The notes beneath the pieces are model-generated. The model searched no databases, was not told the origin of the DNA, and saw nothing but the letters and a program-made list of their open reading frames with translations. From Triplophysa rosa (Eukaryota; Chordata; Actinopteri; Cypriniformes; Nemacheilidae), in contig NC_079891.1 of NCBI RefSeq assembly GCF_024868665.1, positions 14,867,792 through 14,931,791 on the forward strand: a DNA stretch of 64,000 bases. Reading direction: 5' to 3'. The translations under genes were made by a program, and so were the position numbers. This document shows positions 1 to 59,414 of this stretch, in pieces (position 1 is the first letter of the stretch; each line of letters begins with the position of its first letter).

Positions 1-371
1 TACCAAGAAGTAGTGGAAGAGAAAACGATTTAAAGCACACAAATGGGATTGTGGGATTGGACACCACACAGCAGAATGTTGCTTATCAGCGTGTTTATTT
101 TTTAGGTAAGCAGCTTTATGCTGTCAGTGATGCATTTTGGTAAGAACCGAGAACCCTTTCAAGGAAGTAGCGTTAGTTCTCACTTTGAAAGGAAAGAGAA
201 CTGAATGTGGTCAATCTAGTGTAATATATAACTAAATAAGAACAGTCAACAATAGAAGAGATAAAGAGCTTTAGTTCAGTATGACAAATATTTAACCAAA
301 ACAGGAATATATATTATCTACACCATAATGTGCAAAGCACTTGTTCCTGTTTGTTGAAAGAACACAGTGTC

Positions 372-762
372 TTAGGTAACTCTTAAAGGGACAGTTCACC
401 CAAAAATAAAAATTCTGTCATCATTTACTCAAGTTGTTCCAAACCTGTATACATTTCTTTGTTTTGATGAACACAGAGAAATATATTTAGGAGAATTCTT
501 GTAACCAAACAGTTCTTGGCCCCCATAGTAGGACATTTTAAATGTATTTGTTCTGTTGAACACAAAATAATATATTTTGAAGAATGCAGGAAAGCAAACA
601 GTTCTGGGCCACTTTTGACTATATTTCAATTTCCCCTACTATGGTAGTCAAAGATGGACGAGAACTGTTTGGCTACATTTAAATTTATACCGATTTGGAC
701 AACCCGAGGGTGTTGACAGAATGTTTATTTTTGGGTGAACTGTCCTTTTAAGAGTTACCTAA
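372..762. mobile_element. fold-back MITE (TTAAAGGGACAGTTCACC family)
   Basis: Long imperfect inverted repeat: left end TTAGGTAACTCTTAAAGGGA, right end its near reverse complement ending GAGTTACCTAA, with AGTTCACCCAAAAAT near each end. Typical of the abundant palindromic teleost MITEs (Angel-like, from memory). No coding capacity. Lies in dapk1 intron 7. Confidence 0.8.
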
Positions 763-929
763 CAGAGAAAATATTCTGCAGATTTAGAATCAGAGTACCT
801 CATCTGCTACTGATGTTAATCTAAATAATATTCATATTTAATTATTAACTAATGAAGTACTTTTGACATTTACACTACATAAAAAGTAATATAGTACATT
901 GAAAATAAGTAGGCTACTAATATCAGGTA

Positions 930-1230
930 TTAAAGGGATAGTTCACCCAAAAATGAAAATCCTGTCATCATTTACTCACCCTCTTGTCATTTCAAACCTT
1001 TATGACTTTCTGTCTTCCGCAGAACACAAAAGAAGATATTTTGAAGAAAGTTGGTAACCGAACAGCACTGGCCCCCATTCACTTCTACTGTATGGACACA
1101 AAAACCAATGCAAATGAATGGGGGCCAGTTAACAATATTCTTTAAATTATCTTCATTTGTGTTCTGTGGAAAAAAGAAAGTCATACAGGTTTGAAATGAC
1201 AAGAGGGGGAGTAAAATATGACAGATTTTT
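930..1230. mobile_element. fold-back MITE, second copy
   Basis: Starts TTAAAGGGATAGTTCACCCA and folds back through AGAACACAAAAGAAGATATT / AATTATCTTCATTTGTGTTC. The right terminus is degenerate. Same family as 372-762. Lies in dapk1 intron 7. Confidence 0.75.
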
Positions 1231-1339
1231 TTTAATCACTTGAAATTATGTAATCAATGCAATGTTATTCCACATTTCTGAAACAACCAGCCTCACAACC
1301 CCATCAAACCGAATCAATGAGCTACTTCGGTGATTCTTA

Positions 1340-49359
<48,020 letters not shown>

Positions 49360-49870
49360 GGTGCTGCCTGGTGCTTCCTGCGCTCCGGGATTCCCAAATC
49401 AGCAGCCCATCTCTGTCAACATAATGACAGTTTGCGGCGAGCCCCTCTCATATTCACTCTGCAGAGAGACAGACAAACTGAAAGAAGCTGCTCCGAGTCC
49501 CAGTCGTGCGTAAATGTTCCGCGTCTACTTCTTGAGTCGTCAAACCTCGCGCGTGCTACCTCTTCTCACTCCCTAATCAACCCTGTGCGCGCTCAGACGG
49601 GTTAACCAGGGGGTTGAAACTAATAAACACCTCACGGTTGAAGGTAACAGGGGTTTTCTTCAAATTTGTCGTTCACGAAAGCAGAGGGACAGAGCGACCG
49701 TCTATAGCGCTTGGCGTTGCCAAGTGAACGCAGCGTTGCGCTGAGTGTGCGTACGCATGTATGTGTTTGTGTGTAAGGAACTGCACTTGATCATACGTAA
49801 CCCCAGTATTCACCACGGCAAGCGACAAGACAAGAGAAAAACCGAATCGCGTTGACGAGTTGGTGTGTGA
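49360..49870 (-). promoter_or_regulatory. dapk1: dapk1 5' leader and probable promoter region
   Basis: Upstream of the dapk1 ATG the sequence becomes richer in CpG than the surrounding AT-rich DNA (clusters near 49430-49590 and 49690-49760), as expected of a vertebrate CpG-type promoter. I see no clear TATA box. The transcription start and any noncoding first exon cannot be fixed from sequence alone. A GTTGACAG acceptor-like string just upstream of the leader (near 49413-49420) leaves open a 5' noncoding exon, as mammalian DAPK1 has. Confidence 0.45.
49399..49410 (-). other. minimal upstream ORF in dapk1 leader
   Basis: ATG GGC TGC TGA, a three-codon upstream ORF ending 39 nt before the dapk1 start codon. 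If this stretch is in the mature leader it could lower or condition dapk1 translation. Presence in the transcript is inferred. Confidence 0.4.
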
Positions 49871-50186
49871 CACCTCGCTTAGAGTAACAGTGCTTTATTA
49901 AACGTATCTTTTAGGTTTCATATTCACATATGTATTTAAAGAAACCTGGTCGTTTCATCACACACACGATCTGATAGTGTAGCGTGATGTCACCCGGAAC
50001 ATGTTTGTTACTTCAATAAAAGCGAATTAAAGTGGCATACCTTCATATTTTCATTGTCGTCAGTGTCCAGGTAGCAGGTAATGTGTGGTGTTAACTGGTA
50101 AAGCAGCATACCCTTCAAACGAAACATGGAAGTGTTGTGTTGCAGGAAATGGGAGGATTGAAACAATGTACTGTAGATGGTGCGGG

Positions 50187-50189
<3 letters not shown>

Positions 50190-50222
<33 letters not shown>
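50190..50222. repeat. (TC)n microsatellite
   Basis: About 16 TC units, roughly 830 bp upstream of the dapk1 start codon. Confidence 0.95.
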
Positions 50223-50224
<2 letters not shown>

Positions 50225-51339
50225 GGTGACCGCAAGAAACCCATCTGAGGGGGGCGCTAAAGAGCAATGGTCTTAATTATAATAGTAAAAGCTGGGCATT
50301 TTAAATATTGTTTAGGTTGTATTAAATGTGTAAAATCTATCTATCTTTACATTGGTGACCACTATATGTTTTCCTTGTTCATTAATATATTTTATTATCT
50401 TTTCCCATTTTCTTACTAATAAATGTTTATTGTCCCATAAACATTACAGCAATTTAACATATATATAATTGTAAGTACATCACTGCCATTTCAATTCTTT
50501 AAATCAGATTAAATATCTTTGCAGGGTCGTGCTGTCTATGAAACTATGAAACACTTGCTCCATCTACTGGCATAGATATGAATCGCAATGCTTCTGAGCT
50601 CAAACAGAACAGAGGATGTTAAAACTCAAGCGATCTATCAGAACATTAATCATAGAAACAAAAGAATGAGATAACTGGAACTAGTTTGTATTTCATCTTT
50701 AGTTTAGAAGAGACATGCTTTTTCACTACAGAGAAACCACAGTGTGTTGATGTAAACATGGCACGCAGCTCATTGCTGACAGCTGATTATTAGCCACAGC
50801 ATCCGTGCTTTATGTTTTGACTCATGTCTGTTTACCCGAATGTAAGTGTTGACAAGCAGGTGGTTGAGTTTTAAATACCATACCATTATTAACAGCCCTG
50901 CATTGATGACATACATAACACAGACTGAGAGTGATAATAGAATCTGTCATCAGACTTGCACTGTTTATAATTAGGGCTTCCTAGGTAAAGGCAAGGCAAA
51001 GGCTTAAACTGGTAACTTTTTTTAATTTACAGTGCATTGTTTATGGTCAGAATAAACAAAAACAGTAACAAGTTAACAAACAACTTTAACAAACAACATT
51101 CCATAATAATCAAGAAGTCAACACCATACATTTAAATGTCCCATGTATGTAAACGTTTGGACTGGGTGACCAGCTTAATTGTTATTATATTATATTGTTG
51201 AAATAACTTATGTTGTCATTTTAGTAACATCCTCCAGAAGCTACAAAATATATGCTGTACATGTTGTGGTGGTACACAGACTTGTTTAATACCTTCAATA
51301 AAGCTTCATTTGAATATGGAAATATATGTATATCTTGTT
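50223..51339. other. intergenic, no gene seen
   Basis: AT-rich DNA upstream of dapk1. No supported feature. Confidence 0.4.
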
Positions 51340-51584
51340 GTTTTACAATATTTCTGTGATGAAATCATTGAGAGAGACTCATCCCCTATCAGCCAATGAT
51401 GTCAACCCTGCCCTTTTTCTTAATTTAAGATTTCTTCTCCTTTGTAATAGTTACTCTCAGCAGCTATGCCAACAGGTTTTAAGAGCAAACTTTTAACTTA
51501 AAACTTTACTGCCATTTAGGAGAACTCTTAGTGGTAAGATAAGATGTTTTGTGAATGCGGGCAGGTGTATTTGGTGTAGGATCA
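51340..51584. mobile_element. partial copy of the CCGTATTCACAAAACAT element
   Basis: CCCTATCAGCCAATGATGTC through GATAAGATGTTTTGTGAATG matches the right half of the element at 51585-53032 in the same orientation. The left half is missing. Confidence 0.7.
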
Positions 51585-53032
51585 GGGCCCGTATTCACAA
51601 AACATCTTAAGGTTAAAAGTAGCTCCTAACTTGCTGATTTAGGAGAAACTCTTAAAAATAATGGGCGTGTCTGTCCTAATTTTAGGACTCCTATTTGTTT
51701 GTGCTAAGAGTATTTCACAAAGGGTTTTAGCATTAAAACTAGCTCCTAAAACGGTGAGACGTTAGGAGTAGTGAAGAGGACTCCTCTAAGACCAACACAC
51801 AACAATCCTAAAATTGTTTAGGTCTACCTTGAAACTTAAACATTTTACAAAGATTTCATGACAATGAGCTCAACCATGAAGACTACTAATATCTGCTAAC
51901 TGTTAATGAGACAGGCAAAATGCTTACAATTAGCTGAACATTTACTTTATATGAACATATAGTTTATTTGCACAAGATAACTCCTTTTTTAAAATAATTC
52001 AAAAATCATGTTGTTTATTGTGTTTTGTTGTATTTGTTAGCTTTATTTTTTAAAGTTATTGTTACTTAATAAAAAACAATAAAAAAAACAATTTGATTAA
52101 TATTAATTGGAATGCACAATAAAAACTTGAATTTTGAAAAAATGGAGTTATCTGTTCTTGTAAATGAACTCTTCACTTGTTGAATTAGTAATTTAGTGTA
52201 TATTATATTATCTTAATTTGAATACGGCAATAAATATTAAAACATTTTATTTGAATATGACTACATTTTTGTTTTAAGATCTTAATTTAAATATGTCAGC
52301 ATGAGACCACATACTATAATATTTCTATGATTAAATGACTGACAGAGACCCGTCCTCTATCAGCCAATCACTGTGGTCATCAGTAAACCTGGGCTGCGTT
52401 CAGCCCCGACAAAACGTTGCAAAACGTTTTTTAAACGGAAACGGTGGTGCGGTTGAACACCCTGTTGTGATGACGCAAGAGTTGAACTATGGCAGCTGAG
52501 AAGCCCATTTTTAATGTTATTTTTGAAGAATTTTCGGAGCCTGCTGAAATCGGTATGAATACGTGTTGAATACTGCAAAATACATCTCTTCTAATATCTT
52601 CAATTGTTGCGTATACCGAGCTGCAGCGGACACATTTAAACGACTTTACTTGGACCCATTGTGCGAGCTGTCTCTTTAATACCGCGTGGGTTATATACAT
52701 GTTGCTGCTGATTGGGCCGACATTCCTGACACACCCACCAAACAAGAGAAAACGTATCTCAAACCCTGTTGCACACCGTTGCAAACCGTTTCCAGGAAAC
52801 GTGTCGTTCAACCCGGAAACCGTAGCAAAACGTTGCGTACCGGTTTGAGCTTGAACATGCCTCCGCTGACAAAATCCATAGCAACGAGGTCAACCCCGCC
52901 CTTTTTCTTAGCTTAACATTTATTTCTGTTCCTTAGTAAAGTTGCTCTCAAGTGGAAACTCTTAACTAAAAACTTTTACTGCTGTTTAGGAGAGCTCTTA
53001 ATGTTAAGATAAAATGTTTTGTAAATACGGAC
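51585..53032. mobile_element. inverted-repeat DNA element with a nested element
   Basis: GGGCCCGTATTCACAAAACA at left and TGTTTTGTAAATACGGACC at right, with inner AGGAG/CTCCT arms. Interrupted at 52391-52864 by another inverted-repeat element. Confidence 0.75.
52391..52864. mobile_element. nested inverted-repeat element
   Basis: Arms share AAAACGTTGCAAAACG, AAACGG and the GTTCAACC/GGTTGAAC pair in opposite orientation. It interrupts the unit CAGCCAATCACTG ... CAACGAGGTCAACCC seen uninterrupted at 51370. Confidence 0.65.
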
Positions 53033-53170
53033 CTAGGTCTTTGGTCATCAAATCCTTTTCTTTTTCTTTTCAGACTCAACACTGTCAAGATGGATTTAGA
53101 ACCTTATGACATTTTACTTGATTTACAAACCCCAAGATTACTTTATTTTAATAATTAAATTATTTAAAAG

Positions 53171-53674
53171 TGTCAGCATCCTTCCACCTGTACTCTCCGT
53201 GCCTCTAGAGGCCCGCCTGTTTCCCTCACTAGTGTTATCCAGGCCACCTGTGCCTTGTTTCCCCTAGGGTATTTAAGTTGTGTTTTTTCCCTTAGTTTCT
53301 TACTTGGTTTTTGAGTCTTGGCTGTTAGTCTCCAGCATTGTTTCCCCCCAGTTACCTCAAGTAAGATTAACTGTGTCTTTTGTATAGTTTATGCTATCTG
53401 GATTGGTTTTCTCCCCTCGTGGAGTTTTGCTTTGTTGTTGTCTGTTTTGTTTTTATTTCTTTATTTTTCCCATGTGAGTTTTTCCATTGCCTCTGTCCGA
53501 GAAGAACTTTTGTTGAACTAGTTTTCTTGCAAATACCTTTTTTTTAAATAACTGTACTTTGCCCGGAGAACTCTGGAGTATTTCGTTTGGGTCTACCTAA
53601 ACAGCCCCTGGGGCATAGCGGTAGTTCTCTTATAAACCACACCAGAGACCCAAGTTCTAGACTGGCTCTTGACA
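53171..53674 (+). mobile_element. probable solo LTR
   Basis: 504 bp, TGTCAGCATCC ... GGCTCTTGACA, flanks AAAAG / AAATG (4 of 5). TATA-like GGGTATTTAAG near 53268. No internal region on either side. Confidence 0.65.
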
Positions 53675-53974
53675 AAATGTGTCATGAATTACACTTGTTT
53701 ATTGTTTTATACTGTAGTATGAGGTCTACTTATGACGTTTCTGTGGTTTTTACATTCAAAAACATCAAAATCAATAAGTAATAGGCTGTTTTCTACCCAG
53801 GTTTTGAGGCCGGCTCGACAAACGCTCAGTTTTAATGGGCGTGCCACATTGAAGACTTGGAAGTAAATGCCCACTGCTATGATTGGATAGCAGTTTGCGT
53901 AGTAAACTTAGTTGGAGCCTTATGTGAATTTGGTTAGATGTTATACAATATGGTAATGTTAGGTTACACATTAT

Positions 53975-54631
53975 CCCTATTCGCACGGGATTAGTATTAT
54001 CTGGGGACCTCGTGTGATTTATAAATTACCTCCCCACATCTGTAATTCATGTGGCGCATTAGCACGGGATAAGTGCAGGCTGTGATTTTACTCAAATTTA
54101 CTGACTTATTTCCCGGATGTGATGGCAAGGCATTGCGTAAAGTTTGTATAGCCTATAGTTGTATGGTGTTTAATGATATCCGTACCTGTCAGCATTTGAG
54201 ACCTGTGATCGTGAACCGGACAAAAGATCACCGCGATTGCGGGTCTCAAATGTTACGAGAGTTTCCATGATAAATAAACAAACGGCAGACTTCCGGCCAA
54301 AACGACAGTGTTGGCAGTTATGGATATGACCCAGCACCTGAAATAATATCAAAACACTTCAAAACAGCCTCCATTATTCGCAAACGGTGGATAAAACTTT
54401 GAAAAATTATATATGATCCCGCCAAATCACAGAGATGCCGAATCACGTGGGACTAATATTATCACAGGACATCGGTGTTCGTCACAATATGGTAGGTCAT
54501 TTGTGGGGGAATTTTTACTTTACAAAGTACAGACATGGCCGATTCGCATGGGATTAAGATCACAGACAACCTCTGCAATTATTACAAATGACTAGAGGTC
54601 CCCAGGTAATAATAATCCTGTGGGAATAGGG
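53975..54631. mobile_element. inverted-repeat DNA element
   Basis: CCCTATTCGCACGGGATTAG and TAATCCTGTGGGAATAGGG ends, then CTGGGGACCTC / GAGGTCCCCAG. A smaller internal inverted repeat includes CATTTGAGACC / GGTCTCAAATG. No clear target duplication. Confidence 0.8.
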
Positions 54632-54750
54632 CTGTCAGGGCATATCAAGCGATCTCTAACAAAGCAATAGTGATACAAATATATTTTACTCACATAAGAT
54701 TGCTGCGCCATTCCTATAGGATCCAATATTGACGACACAGCACTGCCTTT

Positions 54751-54987
54751 TCATTTTAGTCTCTCCGCAAATCCAGCGTTGACCTGGGCCTTGTTCACAA
54801 AGGAATCCACGATGAAATGATGCGAAGAAACGTTCAATGTTTTACCCACGTGAGCTGGAACGTCTTTAAAAATAAACTTCAACCACGCCTTACTAATGTT
54901 GGAATCCAAAGGAAGGTTATGCAGCGACTGTGTTGGGATCTTTAACGGCATGTTTATTGCTTGCTCACTCTGTCTGGTTCCATGCAA
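54751..54987 (-). pseudogene. THAP-like DNA-binding domain fragment
   Basis: The frame includes SKAWLKFIFKDVPAHVGK and SSHHFIVDSFVNKAQVNAGF, resembling the WxxF ... C..HF ... SF.NKAQ.DAGF pattern of transposon-derived THAP-like proteins in fish, with the usual cysteine before HHF replaced by serine. Only the second half of the finger is present and no splice or promoter context is seen. Likely remnant of a DNA transposon; family is from memory. Confidence 0.4.
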
Positions 54988-55443
54988 CTTGTCTTACTTC
55001 AGTACTTTCATGCGCGGGGCTACAGAAGTAGTCGTTGATATTCTTCTGTGGAAGCGGTGTTCAACCTGTCATAGATAGGTGCATTCCAGGACCTGCCATT
55101 CGCTGGGTCTGGTGTCAATAACAGTTGTAATTTCAGTAACAAGGGTGATTCCCTCATATATTACAAAAGCTGGGGTTAAAATTGATGTCTTAATTCATCA
55201 CTCCTTTAACATTCAGAAGACAAGAATGAGGCCTTCTATCACTATTCCTGTTCTATTGCTAATTTCTGTATTGGATTTCTTGCGATAAAACCTGGCTTAC
55301 TGTTAGACTGGACAACTGTTGTCATCTGGAGTGAATATGGATCAAGAGAAAGCTCAACACACATGAAGTCAAACAAAGTCCACAGATCATTTTTTTATTA
55401 ATATGACATGAAACTAAAATCTTCAAGTCAAGACATACAAAAC

Positions 55444-55495
55444 AGGGCTGACAATTGATTCAAATTTATAATCTTGATTAATTTTGCCCTTGCTG
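55444..55495. mobile_element. hAT end fragment
   Basis: CAGGGCTGACAATTGATTCA then CTTGATTAATTTTG, like the terminus of the element at 2924-4227. No partner terminus nearby. Confidence 0.5.
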
Positions 55496-55552
55496 CATGC
55501 GTCTTGAAAAAAAATGTAACGTGTTGAACATGTTTATTTTGTAATCATTTAC

Positions 55553-56409
55553 TGTCACATACAAGGAAATGTCTGGGTTATTTGCAAGAGGAAGCCCGTG
55601 GTGGGGCAGCAGGCTAGATGGACTCCACCTGAGGAGAGAGAGGACTGTCAATTGTTGGTTAACCACCTCAGGGGATCTGGACCCACACGAAGGGAAGACT
55701 TGACTCTGAGGAACGAAAACCCTGAGCAATAGAGACAGTTCAAATGAAGGCTAAACGTCCGAGCCGACAGCCGTAGCGCCAACCTCCTCAGGCGAGGAGA
55801 TACCAGTCCAGCCCCAGTGCTGGTGACCGAGGGCAGGGTGAAGAGTCTGCGTTGGGGACCAAGGGGGTAGCTTGGTTGCTGGATGCCTGGGCGGCAGGCG
55901 AGGATCCGGGGCACAACTGAGAGAGAAGGTGGGCGAAAAACAACAAAAACGGAGCCTGGGCAGACACAAAAAACCCCCAAAAGAATTAATATTTCCAATA
56001 TAGGAAAAAATAAACCATCCACTGGAATGATCGGGGAAACAATAATCCACATTTAGAAAAGTAATCCAAGCAGATAAAAACATTCACACGACGAGACAAA
56101 AGGTAATCACTAGATAAAGTATCTATGACAAGAGGGCAACTTATGCCAGTACGGTGTAAACATTGAATGACGATCGCACACAGGGAAAAGAAACTAGGAG
56201 GCATAAATAGGTTGAAGTAAACGAGAACCAGGTGAGGGGAATAAGCATTAATTATGGGAATGAGTGAAGAGGCGAGAAGGGTGGGGCACATACACACACA
56301 GACAATGAGCATGTGGTGGCAATCAAAACAAAGCCACGCGCTCGACAACAATCGCAAACACACACAGAGAGAGAAAGACAGGCAGGCGGTTAACCCCGAG
56401 ACCCGACAA
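55553..56409 (-). mobile_element. solo LTR, minus orientation
   Basis: Minus-strand start TTGTCGGGTCTCGGGGTTAA and end GTATGTGACA. The plus-strand TTTAC flanks both sides (55548-55552, 56410-56414), with one extra base beyond TG at the start. CTATTTATGCC near 56210 may be the TATA-like site. The overlapping open frames inside (up to 146 codons) have no recognisable domain. Confidence 0.75.
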
Positions 56410-56572
56410 TTTACTATATCAAACAAAGTATACCATCAGACTGAACAATTCAGACAATCTGTACATTTTAAAGGTAAACATAAGACAATGGATCTATGAG
56501 GAATTTTATGCGAACAATTTTGTGCTCTAGCAGTAATTTAATCATTAATTACATGGACATACACAACACATA

Positions 56573-56672
56573 GTAATTATTTTTGAAAGTGACCTATTTG
56601 TCAGGTATGGTGACCCATACCCGAAATATGACCTCTACATTTAACCCATCCAGAGACTAGTGAACACACGCA
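56573..56672 (-). mobile_element. SINE body fragment
   Basis: On the minus strand TCTCTGGATGGGTTAAATGT, then CGGGTATGGGTCACCATACC and AGGTCACTTTC, matching 31430-31515. The tRNA head is missing. Confidence 0.7.
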
Positions 56673-57125
56673 CAGTGTGAGCACATTAAAAAATGATCAA
56701 AACATGTAAAGCATACATCTGAGCTTTCAAAAAAAGAGGGAAAAGTGCTTACCTTTGTTAAACTGATTTTTTTTGGATAATTATGACTCGGTCTACCTGA
56801 TCCACTCGATCAAACTGTGTTTTTAAGTCTTTGGAAAACTGCAATTGTATATAGAAAATACTCAGTGATGGTTTTCACTGATGAATTTGTAGCCTACATG
56901 GTTTGTCTTAAAATGTTCTCCCGCACCATCTTCACTCTTTTATTGACGTGAGGCCAAATGTTTGGGGACGTCCCGCAAGTTATGTTGCTACGTCGCAAGT
57001 TATGTTGCTACGTAGGCCTACATATTGTAACCTTATCAAAGAACCTTATAAAAAAATGAAAATATATAGTCCCATATGTTTAATATATGCTATAGGGAAT
57101 TGCATGCAACATACATGGGGTTTTT

Positions 57126-59083
57126 TTATTTTGTTTTTAATGACCCGCCCCAACTCACTACTAAATGCCCCGCAGACTGCCTGTATGGAGGCGTCTACTG
57201 CTGTGTGTGAAAATTTCCTTCACTTTTTTATTGATAAGGTCAGTTCAATTAGGGCTCAAATCTCAACTTCATCTTATGACCCCTCAATCTCTGTCCCCTG
57301 TTCCGCTGTTTTTGACAAATTTGAGCCTGTGACCCTTTTCTTTTTACAGGACATTGTTGGTCAATTGAAGCCATCAAGTTCTCCGAAGGATGCTGTCCCT
57401 CCCTGACTATTTAAGGAGGTTTTCCCACTGTAGGACCATCTGTTATTGCAGTCATTAATAGCAGTCTGTCCTCAGGTGTGGTCCCGGAAAATTTTAAACA
57501 TGCAGTAATACAACCTCTGATTAAAAAACCTGCTCTAGATCCTGCAGTCCTTGCTAATTTCAGGCCTACTTCTAAACTGCCTTTCTTTTCAAAAATCCTG
57601 GACAAGATTGTGCACAGTCAATTAATGGCCTTTATGGAAGATCCTAATATACTAGAGGCTTTCCAATCCGGTTTTAAAATCTTGAACAGCACGGAATCGG
57701 CTCTTTTAAGAGTTTTTAATGATATCTTTTTAGCAACTGACTCTGGTGACTGTGTTATCCTTGTGCTTTTAGATTTAACTGCTGCATTTGATACAGTGGA
57801 TCATGAGATATTGACCTCACGTTTGAAGCAGTGGGTGGGCATCAGGGGCATAGCACTGGAGTGGTTCAGGTCTTACTTGACTGATCGAACTTTTTGTGTC
57901 AGCCTTGGTGACTGTGTATCTTCCTCTGCTCCTCTCTCGTGTGGGGTCCCCACAGGGCTCAGTTCTTGGCCCTCTCCTTTTTTCTCTCTATTTGCTCCCA
58001 CTTGGTTCCATACTTAGGAAGCACGGCATTTCATTCCACTGTTATGCAGATGACAGTCAGATTTATGTGCCGCTTAAAAAGAATGATGCACACTCTGTCA
58101 GACTGCTACATAAAGTGTCTCGAAGACATGAAGCCTGGATGGCTTTGAACTTTTTAAATTTCAATGAAGAAAAGACGGAAATTATGGTTTTTGGTGGCAC
58201 CACTGGGAACACCCTGCAGATTTGGGTTCCTTGGCCCAGTATATTAAGCCTAGTATTAAAAACTTAGGGGTTAAAGTGGATCCTGAACTTAAGTTTAGTG
58301 GTCAGATCAGGCGGTTGTCAAATCTAGCTTCTTCCACTTGAGGCAGCTGGCAAAAATAAAGCCTATATTATCAAGGCAGCTTTTTGAAACGGTAATCCAC
58401 GCCTTTGTTACCACTAGGCTGGATTATTGTAATGCAATTTATGTGGGGGTAAGTGGGTCCTCCATCGCCCGTCTCCAGTTAGTACAGAATGCTGCTGCAC
58501 GTCTTTTAACTGGCACACGTAAACATGAGCACATTTCCCCCATTTTGGCCTCACTTCACTGGCTGCCTATTCAATTTAGGATCCATTTTAAAATTCTTTT
58601 ATTTGCTTTTAAAGCCCTAAATGGCCTTCCACCGCCCTACCTCTCTGAGCTTCTACACCCGTATATACCCACCCGCTCTCTCAGGTCAGATGATCAGCTG
58701 CTCCTGATTGTGCCTAAAACTAAGCGGAAGCTCAGAGGGGACCGTGCTTTTGCTGTGTCAGCTCCTAAATTATGGAATGCTCTGCCTCTGCACGTTAAAC
58801 AGGCCTCTTCTTTGTCTATTTTTTCTTAAAACCCATCTCTTCGCTGTGGCCTTTGACACCTAGTAAGATGTTGACTTTAATTACTCTAGTTACATATATA
58901 TATTTTCTCGTTTTGATTGCTTATTATTGCCTGGTTATTTTACTCATGTTTTTGTTGTCTCTTACTTTTTATTGTTGTATTATATATGTAATTGCGCACC
59001 TCGTGTGAGCAGTTATGTCTTTATTATGACGTCTTTGATTGTTTGAAAGCGCTTAACAAATAAAGTTGGATTGGATTGAACCC
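57126..59083 (+). mobile_element. L2-type LINE, 5'-truncated
   Basis: Reverse-transcriptase region and 3' end of a LINE ending TGGATTGGATTGA after AACAAATAAAG, the short-repeat tail usual for L2-like elements. It is inserted in a repeat whose halves read GACCCGCCCC to the left and GAACCCGCCCCGCAAATAAA to the right, ending GCGCATCACTAGTG near 59161. Endonuclease and ORF1 are missing. Confidence 0.85.
57140..58829 (+). pseudogene. LINE reverse transcriptase remnant
   Basis: In order: a stop at 57404, fingers FRPTSKLPFFSKILDKIV, motif A LLDLTAAFDTVDHEIL, motif [20 protein letters not shown], and motif [11 protein letters not shown] near 58040. The C-terminal LINE region RLDYCNAIYVGVSGSSIARL ... 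HWLPIQFRIHFKIL follows at 58338-58829. Frame changes near 57950 and 58270 break it. YADD is intact but the protein is not expressible as one chain. Confidence 0.9.
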
Positions 59084-59221
59084 GCCCCGCAAATAAAGCA
59101 ACAATTTCTTTACCTGCCCCAACCCGAATCGCAGGTTATGAGACGACCCGCGCATCACTAGTGTGTACATAAAACTTTTCAAAAGCGCAAACAAAAACTT
59201 ATGCTAATAGTGTCACTTCTT

Positions 59222-59413
59222 GTCCTTCTTTATCCAGCTCTATCATCTCAGCTCTTGTCAGGTCGCCGCTTCCCATTCTCCGCTCTACCATCAGGTCAGG
59301 CCATGAAGACGTGTCAGGTGACCGCGTCCTTCTTTATCCAGCTCTATCATCTCAGCTCTTGTCAGGTCGCCGCTTCCCATTCTCCGCTCTACCATCAGGT
59401 CAGGCCATGAAAA
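59222..59413. repeat. 104-bp tandem duplication over candidate last exon
   Basis: GTCCTTCTTTATCCAGCTCT begins at 59222 and again at 59326. The copies are almost identical through CAGGTCAGGCCATGAA. It overlaps the candidate exon 10 of the minus-strand gene. Confidence 0.9.
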
Positions 59414-59414
59414 C
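59291..59414 (-). CDS. novel gene candidate last exon 10
   Basis: Acceptor GATCTCAACAG. In phase 2 it joins exon 8 and stays open through FSWPDLMVERRMGSGDLTRA to a TGA at 59293-59291. Charged, unlike the rest. It sits in the 104-bp tandem duplication. The alternative is that exon 9 terminates the gene. Confidence 0.4.

Noticed and set aside
55648..56426. Minus-strand frames of 110-146 codons
   Set aside because: Contained in a solo LTR; low-complexity hydrophobic readings, no domain.
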